From contig LRMT01000077.1 of NCBI GenBank assembly GCA_001725945.1, forward strand, positions 1 to 53,830: 53,830 nucleotides of DNA, written 5' to 3'. This stretch comes from Cupriavidus sp. UYMMa02A. Its GTDB lineage: Bacteria; Pseudomonadota; Gammaproteobacteria; Burkholderiales; Burkholderiaceae. The position numbers and the translations under genes are program-made. The notes below the pieces were generated by a model, which saw only the letters and a program-made list of their open reading frames with translations, did no database searches and was not told the DNA's origin. Positions 1 through 9,176 of the stretch are shown here, piece by piece. Positions within the stretch are counted from its first letter, which is position 1, and each line of letters starts with the position of its first letter.

Positions 1-37
1 GGCGGTATCAGCTCGGGCACGCGCACCAGCGGCGAGT

Positions 38-121
38 CTTCAGCTTAATGCGAGCGCCGGGTCCATGGTGATTTCCTGCCGTGCGCTTTGCCACCATGTG
101 GAACTTCGACTTGCCGCGCGG
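38..121 (+). repeat. Left arm of an 84-bp imperfect inverted repeat
   Basis: Positions 38-121 match the reverse complement of about 572-655 with roughly ten mismatches in 84 bases and no gaps. The best-kept core is ctttgccaccatgtggaact, identical in both arms. The two arms flank a relic of an IS4-family transposase, so they may mark the ends of a decayed composite or MITE-like element. I recognise no protein in the arm itself. Known IS4-family terminal repeats are much shorter than this, so the arms may instead be two copies of another element inserted in opposite orientation. Confidence 0.7.
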
Positions 122-178
122 CATCGTCGTGGCGAAGTTAACGCCGTCCGCCCGGAACTTGGTGAATTGGCAGATGCT

Positions 179-460
179 TCAGCGCAGACTGCTCGCCTGC
201 GTACCTGTACGCATTGCATTACACGCAAGCTCTTTGTGACCAATTTTCCGGGTGTACTTGATGCCAGAGGCGAAGTGCATTATGCGCTGCAACCCTTTCC
301 AGATTGTCTTGACCTCTGTTCGCTATCGCCCTTGCGCGCCAAGAAGCCGTCCAGCCTTGACAACCAGACAAACCACTTCATTAAAGGCTTGGGGGCATCG
401 TGGGCGGCTCCTTCCTGGTGAGAATGAGCGCCGCTTGCCATTACATGCCGAACTGTTCGT
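179..460 (-). mobile_element. IS4-family transposase relic (C-terminal end)
   Basis: On the minus strand, pieces in two or three frames join into the typical C-terminus of IS4-family (Tn5-type) transposases: a KEPPTMPPS segment, then LDGFLARKGDSE, then VKTIWKGLQRIMHFASGIKY, ending in a stop at 179-181. This corresponds to the GGFLxRKGDGEPGxKTIWxGLQR block of the family. The DDE catalytic residues lie upstream in intact proteins and are absent here, so the relic cannot code for an active transposase. It sits between the two inverted-repeat arms at 38-121 and 572-655. Confidence 0.6.
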
Positions 461-780
461 CGCTGGTAGTTGCCGTCGATGGTCCTGGCGACTGTTAGCG
501 GAAATCCCGGCGATCCGACAGGGTCCAGTTCCTGCCGCACGCGGCGATGGACTTTTGCCGAGACTCTTTCCCGCGCAGCAAGCCGAAGTTCCACATGGTG
601 GCAAAGCGCAAGGCAGGGAATCCCCACAGACTCTGCGTTCGCATTAAGCTGAAGTCCAGACAGAAAAATGCACGGGAACAATATTGCACAACGTGCACAT
701 TCGTCGATACGGCGTTGGAAACGCCGCCAGCATGCCTTCGCAACCCAAATGACTCGTCGCGCAAAAAGCTACTTCATCCG
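461..780. other. Non-coding gap with right arm of the inverted repeat (572-655)
   Basis: No gene is recognised between the transposase relic and the first operon gene. The stretch carries the right arm of the inverted repeat at about 572-655. The remainder, about 656-780, should hold the promoter of the downstream operon, but I see no convincing -35/-10 pair. Short open frames here do not resemble known proteins. Confidence 0.5.
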
Positions 781-818
781 ATGGTGATTTGGTTTCCGAA
801 AATATGGAAGACAACGCT

Positions 819-1298
819 ATGACAAGCGAAGAACAAAACTTGAGCATTTCAATTCCTGCCAATCGCGGCCGAAAGGCCATACGGGAAGGGTTGTTCCGCG
901 GAGACCTTTTCAATTTGGACCAGCTCCGCTTGGCGGGCACACGCTGCAACTACTGCCACGAAACCACCCTCGGTCTGGCCAGCCTGTGTCCTAACTGCGG
1001 ACGCGATGAGGTGCAGCAGGTTGGTCTCGGCAACAAAGGGTTTATTTGGACGTTCACGGTGGCGAGGCACATGCCTCCTGGTGCATATAAAGGCCCCAAG
1101 CCATTCTCGCCGTTTGGGTTAGGGTTGGTCGAACTTCCCGAGGGCCTGAGGGTGCTAACTCCTATCGCTGGCGACGTAGATCGAATGAAGATTGGTATGC
1201 CGGTTAAATTTCATCCCTACGTACGGCAAGACCCAGAAAACGAAACGATAGTCTTTTCCTACGTGCCGTGCTCAATCGAAGGATCAGTAAATGTCTGA
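819..1298 (+). CDS. DUF35 OB-fold Zn-ribbon protein, thiolase partner (BbsA/ChsH2-C type)
   Basis: A 159-residue protein with an N-terminal rubredoxin-like Zn ribbon (Cys43, Cys46, Cys57, Cys60) followed by an OB-fold of the DUF35 family. Such proteins bind a thiolase-like partner and complete its acyl-CoA site. Known cases are BbsA with BbsB in benzylsuccinate oxidation and the DUF35 part of ChsH2 with Ltp2 in steroid side-chain cleavage. The ATG at 819 is chosen because GGAAG lies eight bases upstream; an in-frame ATG at 804 is possible. The stop overlaps the thiolase start (ATGTCTGA), which implies translational coupling and supports a physical complex. The gene is intact and AT-richer than the window average. 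Confidence 0.85.
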   Translation: MTSEEQNLSISIPANRGRKAIREGLFRGDLFNLDQLRLAGTRCNYCHETTLGLASLCPNCGRDEVQQVGLGNKGFIWTFTVARHMPPGAYKGPKPFSPFGLGLVELPEGLRVLTPIAGDVDRMKIGMPVKFHPYVRQDPENETIVFSYVPCSIEGSVNV

Positions 1299-2417
1299 TG
1301 TTGCTATCGTCGGCGTTGGAATTTATCCTTTCGGCCGACACGACGTGGGGTATGAAGAAATGGGTGCAAAGGCCGCATCCGACGCTCTGAAAGACGCCGG
1401 CGTCCAATGGGCTGACATACAGGCTGCCTATCTCGCACGTATGTATCTCCCCGCTACGTCGCGCCAGGATATTGAAGCGGCTCGGCAGCACCAATATAAG
1501 CGTCGTGGATATCGAAGCTGCTTGCGCAAGTGGCGGAGCAGCGGTGAAACAAGCCGTCCTTGCAATCAGGTCGGGCGAAGTTGATCTCGCACTTGTATTA
1601 GGCTGCGAGAAAATGCCACGAGGTTTCATGGATCCCGCGGCGCTCTACCAACCCTGGCAAATTGAAATGGGCATGACACTGAACCCGTCCTATTGGTCGA
1701 TGCGGGCAGCACGTCACATGTTCGACCATGGTACAACGGAACTGCAAATTGCCAAGGTTGCGTACAAAAACCACAAGAACAGCATCCATAACCCTAATGC
1801 CATGTACCAAAGGGAATTCAGCCTCGACGAGATACTATCTTCGCCCTTGGTATGTGATCCCATTCGTCGGCTTGAAATATGCGCACCAAACGATGGTGCC
1901 GCAGCCATTGTTATTGCATCCGCAAGCCGCGCCAAAACCCTGAAAACATCGTCGCCGCCTATAAAAATCGCTGCGTCGAGCCATACAGTCGCTCGATACT
2001 CGGCGGACTTTCGTTGTCCTGCCGACAGCATGAGCGCTACGCTGGTAAACACTGGTCCGACAAAAGTCACGTCGACGCTCGCATACGAACGAGCCGGGTT
2101 CGGACCCAAAGACATCGACTGCTTTGAGGTGCAGGATACCGACGCTTTTGCGAGATTGAATGTTACGAAGATCTCGGCATATGCGATACGGCGCGGGCGG
2201 GGCGCTCATCGACAGCGGATATACTGAAATTACCGGGAAAAAGCCAGTCAATATGAGTGGAGGGCTGATTAGCAAAGGCGAGCCAATGGGAGCCTCGCAT
2301 TTGGGACAAATCGTGGAGATTGCGATGCAGCTTCGCGGGACCGCAGGCGCGCGCCAGGTTAAGGCGCCAGGACCGGTCTTGCGCACGTCCTCGGGGCAGG
2401 CGGGAATTGCGCCGTAA
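1291..2417 (+). CDS. Thiolase / lipid-transfer-type acyl-CoA thiolase, frameshifted
   Basis: A thiolase-superfamily protein of the SCP2/lipid-transfer branch, expected to cleave or condense a 3-oxoacyl-CoA together with the DUF35 protein. It starts MSDVAIVGVGIYPFGRHD. The nucleophile motif EAACASGG (Cys codon 1523-1525) and the C-terminal NMSGGLISKGEPMGASHLGQ are kept. Where SCP2 thiolases usually have HDCF this protein has QDTD, so the usual active-site His is replaced. Three frame breaks occur, near 1462, 2147 and 2187. The first is solved by two missing bases (TSGARIL) and the others by one missing G each, which restores AFAEIECYEDLGICDTG. All family blocks are present, so the gene is probably functional in the organism. 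Confidence 0.8.
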
Positions 2418-2454
2418 CCATACTCCAGCGATAACCATTTTGAATAGCCCACCG

Positions 2455-3264
2455 ATGAGCGCAATCGAACTTCAACAACACGGGGCAACAGCAGTGCTTG
2501 CCATGAACCGTCCCGACCAGCGGAACGCGTTGAGTATGGAGATGCGCGAGGCATTTGCTAACGCCGTGGAGGAGGTGCGCTCCAACCCAGAAATCAAGGT
2601 TGTCGTGCTATATGGGCGAGGCGGCCACTTTTGCGCCGGGGGTGATATTAAGCTGATGATTGAGCAACAGTCAGAGAAAGCCAATGTCTTTTCGGCTCGA
2701 CAAAAGATGCGGGATATGCACAGGTGGTTCGACGAACTCGTTGACCTAGAAAAGCCGGTAATCGCCGCAGTCGAAGGCGGAGCGTTCGGTGCCGGCCTGT
2801 CGCTTGCGCTGTCGGCTGACTACATCGTGGCCTCGCCCGATGCAGCTTTCTGCTGTGCATTTACGCGGATGGGCCTGGCACCTGATCTGGGGAGTATGTA
2901 TCTATTGCCCAGGCTGATTGGTCTTTCAAAAGCAAAGGATATGGTATTCACAGCCCGGGTGGTAAAGGCGGCTGAGGCGTTGTCATTGGGGCTAGTGAAT
3001 CACATTTTCCAAGGCGACCTATTGGCTAACGCCATTTCCTTCGCTGAAGGATTCCATTCGGCGCCGACGCAGACCATAGGTGTCGTAAAGGCAATCATGA
3101 ATAGGGCGTTCGAATCGGAGCGGCGCACGGTGTACGAGCAGGAAGCCATGCTGAGGGCAATGTTGCCTAGCACGGATTTTCATCGCGAGGCGTTGCGCCG
3201 TTTCTCAAGCAAGGAATCGCCGCAATACACGTGGTCGGAGCGCTCTGAATTTTGTGATACCTAG
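2455..3264 (+). CDS. Enoyl-CoA hydratase/isomerase family protein
   Basis: A crotonase-fold protein of 269 residues with the oxyanion-hole blocks GRGGHFCAGGDIKLM and EGGAFGAGLSLALSADY. The two catalytic glutamates of true hydratases are not conserved. The first position lies in FTRMGLAPDLGS, as in PaaG-like isomerases, and the second is Asp in SKAKDMV. An isomerase or a hydratase with altered chemistry is therefore as likely as a classical enoyl-CoA hydratase. The ATG at 2455 was taken because similarity starts there; a TTG at 2440 is an alternative. It lies 37 bases after the thiolase in the same operon and has no frame breaks. In a bbs-like module it would take the place of BbsH. Confidence 0.8.
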   Translation: MSAIELQQHGATAVLAMNRPDQRNALSMEMREAFANAVEEVRSNPEIKVVVLYGRGGHFCAGGDIKLMIEQQSEKANVFSARQKMRDMHRWFDELVDLEKPVIAAVEGGAFGAGLSLALSADYIVASPDAAFCCAFTRMGLAPDLGSMYLLPRLIGLSKAKDMVFTARVVKAAEALSLGLVNHIFQGDLLANAISFAEGFHSAPTQTIGVVKAIMNRAFESERRTVYEQEAMLRAMLPSTDFHREALRRFSSKESPQYTWSERSEFCDT

Positions 3265-3300
3265 CTGCGTCTAACACGCTAAAAAACCATCGTATCAAAA

Positions 3301-4477
3301 ATGCTGCCGCTCAACGACATAAAAATCATAGATCTTACGCGCGTAATGGCGGGCCCGTGGTGTACGCAGATGCTCGCAGACTATGGGGCTGAAGTCATAA
3401 AAATCGAAAGACCGAATATGGGAGACGATAGCCGCGCGTGGGGCCCTCCTTTTGTTTCAGTCGGTGCGAATGACGCGCCGGTGTCAGCGTACTTTTTATC
3501 GGCTAACCGAGGGAAGAAATCAGTTGCTTTCGACTTTACAGCTACTGAACATCGAGACCAAATCCTTGCTTTAATAGCTGGATCCGATGTCCTGATCGAG
3601 AATTTTATACCGGGCACCTTGAAGAAATACGGCCTCGATTATGAAACTATTCGCGAGGTAAATCCTAGGATAATCTACTGCTCCATCTCAGGTTATGGAC
3701 AGACTGGTCCATACGCACAACGCCCGGGATACGACGCCGTCATACAAGGTGTCGGTGGAATGATGAGCGTCACTGGAGAAAAGGATGCCGCGCCAGGCGG
3801 CGGGCCACAGAAAGTTGGACTACCGGTAGTGGACTTGATGACGGGTCAATTTGCCGCGATCGGAATTCTGATTGCGCTCTGGGAGCGTCAAGCCAGCGGG
3901 CTAGGACAGAGAATTGATCTCTCGCTACTGGATGTTCAGGTGAGCGCTCTGGCACCCTTGGCTGCAAGTTTTTTTTGCGACAGGCGTAATACCACAAAGA
4001 AGCGGCAATGAGCACGCCACCATTTCGCCGAGCAATGTTTACCAATGCAGGGACGGGAGCATTCAACTCACCATAGGAAATGACGGGCAGTTTGCAAACT
4101 TCATTGCCTGCTTGGGACTTTCGACAGAGGTGTCGCGCGATCCGATGTTTGCGAGCGTGGAAGCGCGCAGCATCCATCGCAAAGCCCTGGAAGCTTTGAT
4201 TTGTCCTGTCATTGCGCGCACCGACAGAGGCGCACTGGTCGAAGCACTTTCATCGGCCGGTATACCTTGCGGGCCGATCAATAATTTTGATGAGGTTTTT
4301 GACGATCCCCAGGTTCTTCATTCCAAGATGATCATTGACTTTGCGCAGGATGGACAAAAAAACATTCGCGTGGTGAGAAATCCGTTGAACCTTTCTCGGA
4401 CGCCGGCGCAATATCGTAGCCGTCCGCCTACACTGGGCGAGCACACGCACGAAATTCTGCAAAAACAGAATGGTTGA
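3301..4477 (+). CDS. CaiB/BaiF family (type III) CoA-transferase, frameshifted
   Basis: A family III CoA-transferase that moves CoA between acids via an enzyme-bound anhydride. Family marks are LTRVMAGPWCTQMLADYGAEV at the N-terminus, RGKKSVAFDF, GYGQTGPYAQRPGYD, and VVDLMTG, whose Asp178 aligns with the catalytic aspartate of formyl-CoA transferase. The frame breaks in a run of eight T at 3969-3976. Adding one T continues through ATGVIPQRSGNEHATISPSN to the stop at 4477. In the bbs pathway a transferase pair (BbsEF) activates the substrate with succinyl-CoA. Only one subunit gene is present here, as in most CaiB enzymes that work as homodimers. Confidence 0.8.
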
Positions 4478-5485
4478 ATTCGAAATGATGAGAGAGATTT
4501 TGGCAAGGCGCAGAACTATTTTCAGTCTTTTTCATACCGCAGTGCTGGCATGTGGGTTCGGCTGCATGGATTTGGCATCCGCACAGCCGCAGGATTTATA
4601 CCCAAGCAAGCCAATCAGGGTGGTGGTCCCCTATCCGCCGGGTGGTTCTACCGACATAGCCGCCCGGTTGGTTTTTCAGCGCGTAGCGGAAATTATCAAG
4701 CAGCCAGTTTTCATTGATAACAAGTCCGGTGGCGGCGGCAACATCGGAGCGCTCGAAGTTGCGCGTTCTGCGCCTGATGGATATACGTTGTTGGTCGCGA
4801 CGACCCAGCATGCCATCAACATGACGCTTATCACGAACATGAGGTATGACGTTAGAAAGAGCTTTGCGCCGATTTCGCCGATCAGCGAAGGGCCGCTGCT
4901 TCTCGTCACGGGTAACAGCCAGCCATTCAGAAATGTCAAGGACGTCATTGAGGCCGCCAAATCTGGCAAGGTCACATTTGCTACGGCGGGAAATGGCGGT
5001 TCCGTCCATTTGGCCGGTGAGCTGTTCAACAGGATGGCAAACGTGAAGATGGTCCCCATTCCCTTTCGGGGGAGTATGCCTGCGCTCACTGACGTAATGT
5101 CCGGCGAGGTCACGGTGATGATTGACTCCATGCTTTCGTCCATGCCGTTTGTCACTTCTGGCAAGCTCAAGGCATTGGCCATAACCAGTCCGACACGCTC
5201 AAAGTTGCTGCCATCCGTTCCGACGGTCGCCGAATCCGGCATGCCTGGGTACGAAGTAACTGCCTGGAATGGCGTTCTTGCGCCCGCGGGCACGCCGCCG
5301 CCGATCGTCGCGCGGCTTAACTCCGCACTAACTGTTGTTCTCCAATCCGCTGAGGTCAAGGAGCGTTTTAAAACTCTTGGATCTTACCGAAATCAGACAC
5401 TCCTGATGGATTCAGAGTATTTTTGAGCGCTGAGGTTGATAAGTGGGGTTCGGTGGTTAAAAGCTCGAATGTGACTGTCGACTGA
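4470..5485 (+). CDS. Bug/TctC-family tripartite tricarboxylate transporter receptor, frameshifted near its end
   Basis: A periplasmic solute receptor of the Bug family, which binds organic acids for TctAB-type carriers. It has a hydrophobic signal segment ending around LASAQPQD, then YPSKPIRVVVPYPPGGSTD and APDGYTL, both typical. As read it stops at 5426. One missing base near 5385 gives the expected C-terminus SDTPDGFRVFLSAEVDKW and a stop at 5483-5485. The start overlaps the CoA-transferase stop by eight bases, so it belongs to the same operon. Its position inside a beta-oxidation operon suggests that it binds the acid the operon degrades. No TctA or TctB gene is in the window. Confidence 0.85.
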
Positions 5486-5552
5486 TATCTCATCGCATGA
5501 CGCTGGTCGGCTGGAGCTGATAGCGATTTGAACCATCTTCGGGGGAATACCA

Positions 5553-6743
5553 ATGAATTTAACGGAATCGATTGAAGAGAAGAGTTTTCGAAATGAAGTT
5601 CGTGATTTTGTCACGAAGAATTTGCCTGCGGACATTAAAGATAAGGTTTTGACATTCAGGCATTTGGCAAAGGAAGACTACGTGCGTTGGCACGCAATTC
5701 TTGATTCAGTCGGATGGAGCGCTCCCAGTTGGCCGGTTGAATACGGCGGTACGGGGTGGTCGGGTACCTATCGGACTATTTTTGAAGAGGAATGCCTGCT
5801 GGGCGGAGCTCCTAGGCTGCTTGCACATGTGGGAATGATTGGACCGGTGCTGATCAACTATGGCACTGAGCAGCAGAAAGACTTCTTTCTACAAAAGACG
5901 AGGGCGCTGGAGTTGCTGTGGTGCCAAGGCTATTCCGAGCCGGGAGCCGGTTCGGACCTCGCATCGTTGAAGACCAGAGCCGACCGCGAGGGTGACCACT
6001 ATGTTGTGAATGGCCAAAAGACCTGGACGTCCCTGTCCCACTGGGCGGACTGGATGTTTGCACTAGTGCGAACATCGCAGACCGAGAGACCCCAAGATGG
6101 CATCTCCTTTCTTCTGATAGACATGAATACCCCAGGGATCACGCGCCGGCAAATCCGTCAAGTTAATGGCGCAGACGAGCTCACTGAGGTGTTTTTTGAC
6201 CAGGTCAAAGTGCCAGTTGAAAACCTCGTCGGAGACGAGAATAAAGGCTGGACTGTGGCGAAGTCCCTGCTTCAGCATGAACGCATGAATCAGGCAGATA
6301 TAGGTCTTTGCGCTCGCATGATGCGGCGCCTGAAGGAAGTCGCGATGAACCAAGAAAAGCGGGGCCGTCCATTGTTGGCGGATCCGGTCTTCCGAGCGCG
6401 CGTTTCCACAGTTGAGGCGGAGTTGATGGCACATCAATGGGCCATTAAAAGAACACTGTCGCTGATGGAAAATGGAGATGGTGGCCGCATCGGCATACCT
6501 TTGCTGAAGCTTGGCGCAACAGCTATTGTGCAGAAAGCTTCCGAACTGCTGATGGAGTGTGCGGGGCCCGACGCACTGCCTTTCATTTCCGAGGCACTCA
6601 ATGAAGAGAACTCTATCGAGTTACCGAATGCCATTGAAATCCATACCTTAATGGCAAATTATCTGGATTGGCGAAAAATCAGCATATATGGCGGCACGAC
6701 AGAAGTGACCAAAGGGATCGTCGCTAAACAAATCGGGTTGTGA
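5553..6743 (+). CDS. Acyl-CoA dehydrogenase, first of an adjacent pair
   Basis: An intact 396-residue flavoprotein that oxidises an acyl-CoA to the 2-enoyl-CoA and passes electrons to ETF. Visible marks are GYSEPGAGSDLASLKTRA (FAD/substrate loop), NGQKTWTS, and IYGGTTEVTKGIVAKQIGL near the C-terminus. Medium-chain enzymes carry the catalytic Glu at the second Gly of this YGG; here that site is not Glu, so the base must lie elsewhere, perhaps in helix G (LLQHERMNQ) as in isovaleryl-CoA dehydrogenase. GGGGGAA lies upstream of the ATG. The next acyl-CoA dehydrogenase starts one base after the stop, as for steroid-type enzymes made of two different subunits. Confidence 0.9.
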   Translation: MNLTESIEEKSFRNEVRDFVTKNLPADIKDKVLTFRHLAKEDYVRWHAILDSVGWSAPSWPVEYGGTGWSGTYRTIFEEECLLGGAPRLLAHVGMIGPVLINYGTEQQKDFFLQKTRALELLWCQGYSEPGAGSDLASLKTRADREGDHYVVNGQKTWTSLSHWADWMFALVRTSQTERPQDGISFLLIDMNTPGITRRQIRQVNGADELTEVFFDQVKVPVENLVGDENKGWTVAKSLLQHERMNQADIGLCARMMRRLKEVAMNQEKRGRPLLADPVFRARVSTVEAELMAHQWAIKRTLSLMENGDGGRIGIPLLKLGATAIVQKASELLMECAGPDALPFISEALNEENSIELPNAIEIHTLMANYLDWRKISIYGGTTEVTKGIVAKQIGL

Positions 6744-6744
6744 A

Positions 6745-7895
6745 ATGATGGATTTCTCCTTGAATGAAGAGCAACAAATGCTGGCGGATTTAGCCAAGCG
6801 ATTTGTTGCGGAAGAATACGATTCTAATAAGGGCTACGCACTTTCACGGGAATCAGTTGAAGCCAAGTCGCCGAAGTGGAAGGTCCTATGTGATATTGGG
6901 CTTACGTCGCTGCTGATCCCTGAACAATATCAGGGTTTCGGTGGAGGGCCAGTGGATTCCATGATCGTGATGGAAGCCTTTGGCAAGGGCCTGGTTCTGG
7001 AGCCGTTTCTCTCGACTTGCGTCATGATGCCCAGCCTAATTGCTGCGTACGGGACGCACGATCAAAAGAACGAGCTTTTGCCAGCTATCGCAGGTGGAAC
7101 TCTACAAGTAGCGTTTGCTGCCCTTGAGCCGCAAGCCCGTTATGACTTCTGGCACGTCACTACCCGGGCGCAGCCGGCCCCCAATGGCCTTTATGTGCTT
7201 AACGGACGAAAAACGTCGTTGTTCAGGGAGGTGGGGCGGATAAGCTTGTTGTATCGGCTCGTACGGCCGCTCGATACTGAGCGCGGTGGCTTAACACTTT
7301 TTTGGTCGACGTATCCAGCCCGGGAGTGAGCTTCAAAAGTTACCCGAATATGGACGGGCATTGGTCCGCGGATGTCATCTTCGACGACGTGACGGTGGAA
7401 CAAAATGCCGTCATTGGGCAAGTCGACAATGGGTACTCTCTCCTCGAGTTTGCGATCGACGTTGGATTGGCAGGGTTGTGCGCTGAAGCTGTTGGAGCCA
7501 TGACAAAGCTATTTGAGTTTACCCTCGAATACGTGTGTACACGAAAGCAATTTGGTCAACCAATCGGACGATTTCAGGCAATTCAGCACAGATGCACGGA
7601 AATGCTGGCCGCCATTGAGCAGTCTAGGTCGGCAACCTTGATGGCTACTGCGAATATCAATGCGTCGGATATTTGCGAACGCAGAAGGGCGGTTTCGGCC
7701 GCAAAGTTGCTGGTGAGCCGAAATGGTCGCTGGATTAGCGAACAGGCAGTGCAACTACACGGTGCGGTGGCGATGACCGAGGAGCTCGCCGTTGGGCGCT
7801 ACGTTAAGCGCTTGAACTGCATCGCAGCGACGTGGGGGGATACGGATCAACATACTGAACTGTTAGGCCTAGCACTCCAGGAGAACACTCACTGA
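6745..7895 (+). CDS. Acyl-CoA dehydrogenase, second of the pair, frameshifted
   Basis: A second acyl-CoA dehydrogenase, starting MMDFSLNEEQQMLADLAKRF. It has an N-terminal helical domain, a middle domain (VLNGRKT, GGLTLF, VDVSSPGVSF) and a C-terminal domain (TRKQFGQPIGRFQAIQH, AVQLHGAVAMTEE). The end reads ATWGDTDQHTELLG, the style of partner subunits that lack the usual catalytic Glu. The middle is broken three times, near 7214, 7272 and in a T run near 7300. Each break is repaired by one or two added bases, giving VVVQGGGADKLVVSARTA and LFLVDVSSPG. With the gene before it, it probably forms a heteromeric dehydrogenase for a bulky or branched acyl-CoA. Confidence 0.8.
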
Positions 7896-7974
7896 ATATC
7901 GATTCTATTCTCCTTATATTTAAACAATGAGGCCGAGCGAGCGTGTGGCTTCCCGGACGAAAACTGGAGTAACT

Positions 7975-8722
7975 ATGGATTTGGGCATTCAGGATAAAGT
8001 AGCTATGTTACGGGCTCGGCCCGCGGCTTGGGGGCCGCGACGGCGCATCGCCTAGCGGCGGAAGGTGCAAAGGTCGTCATTACCGACATCAATGCGGACG
8101 CTGCTCAGGCGACCGCTGCGGCGATACAGGAACGAGGGCTTGCGGCGCATTGCGTGGTGGCCGACATCACCAAGGCGGAGGAGGTTGAGCGGCTGGTGAC
8201 CGAGACGATTTCCCATTTCGGCGGCGTACACATTCTCGTAAACAACGCCGGTTTTATGCGAGACCGCTATCTGGTCAAGATGACCGAAGAGGACTGGGAG
8301 GTCGTGATCGAAGTGATGCTCAAAGGGGCCTTCCTGGCTACCAAGCCGTAATGCCGAGAATGATTGAGCAGGGCTGGGGGCGGGTCATCAATATTAGTTC
8401 GCGGGCCTATCTTGGTAATACCACGCAAGCCAATTACTCTGCCGCCAAAGCCGGCTTAATTGGCATGGCCAAGGCGCTGGCAAAGGAGGAAGGTAGATAT
8501 GGCATCACTGTGAACTGCGTGGCGCCTGGCTTCATCGACACCGAGATGGTCAAGGCCGTGGCGACGTACGAAATCAGCAAGGAAAAAGCTGTGCAAATGC
8601 AGTCGATCAAGCGGCTAGGCATGCCGTCGGATGTCGCGGACACGGTGGCGTTCCTTGCGTCCGAGCTCGCGGGCTTCATCAGCGGCGAAGTCATCCACGT
8701 GTCAGGCGGCCGGTTCGGCTGA
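7975..8722 (+). CDS. Short-chain dehydrogenase/reductase (FabG-like), frameshifted twice
   Basis: An NAD(P)-dependent oxidoreductase of about 249 residues with the classical SDR set: the Rossmann motif TGSARGLGAATA (after repair), NNAG, the catalytic serine in INISSRA and YSAAK, and VAPGFIDTEM near the end. The ATG at 7975 follows a GGAG. One base is missing near 8010 (ATG-GTT-ACG-GGC restores VTGSARG) and another near 8345 (ATKAVMPRM). As the last enzyme of the operon it would oxidise the 3-hydroxyacyl-CoA to the 3-oxoacyl-CoA used by the thiolase, the role of BbsCD in benzylsuccinate oxidation. It is more GC-rich than the genes before it. Confidence 0.8.
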
Positions 8723-9176
8723 GCCTGCCTGCGCGGTGCTGTCGAGGCGCCTCCCGCGCACGGGCGGTGGGGCCGGCTTCGACGAGGCGCATTGTGATGC
8801 ATGCGCACTTGCCGCCGGCTGGGCCGTAGTGGAAAGAAGCCGGATTACGCGCCTCATCGCCAAGGGCCGAAGGCAAGGGGGCCGTGCTGGCCGTCGGGCG
8901 GCGCCATAGCTGATCCGTGCGCGACAGTTAGGAGTTTCCAGTTCAAGAAACTGCTACATACCGCTATGAGCTGGTAGGGGAACGCTCACGTGTAAATATT
9001 GGTTTTTATAAAAGACGGATACAACGTATTCGAAAAAAGGAGTAAAGAATTGAGATAAGGCCGTGTCAATAGATTCGGTTGAGGTTGGTTGCTAAGAATT
9101 TAAAAGTTGCGTTCGCTGGGGCAGGAATCACAGTTAGGGTGGCGCGAACGTTGTCATAAGAACGGAGGAGAACAAA
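8723..9176. other. Intergenic region before the porin
   Basis: About 450 bases without a recognisable gene. The first 180 bases are very GC-rich and contain short GC inverted runs just after the SDR stop that could act as a terminator, but no T tract follows. The last 200 bases are AT-rich and probably carry the porin promoter. GGAGGAG at about 9164-9170 is the ribosome binding site of the porin. Confidence 0.4.

Noticed and set aside
65..421. Open frames on both strands of 40-680 that share ALCHHVELRLAA
   Set aside because: The shared peptide results from the inverted repeat being read in the same frame, not from a conserved protein; no family matches and the frames disagree with the IS4 relic.
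3969..3976. Programmed frameshifting at the T8 run in the CoA-transferase
   Set aside because: Slippery runs can cause programmed shifts, but dozens of similar breaks in the window make a sequence error far more likely.
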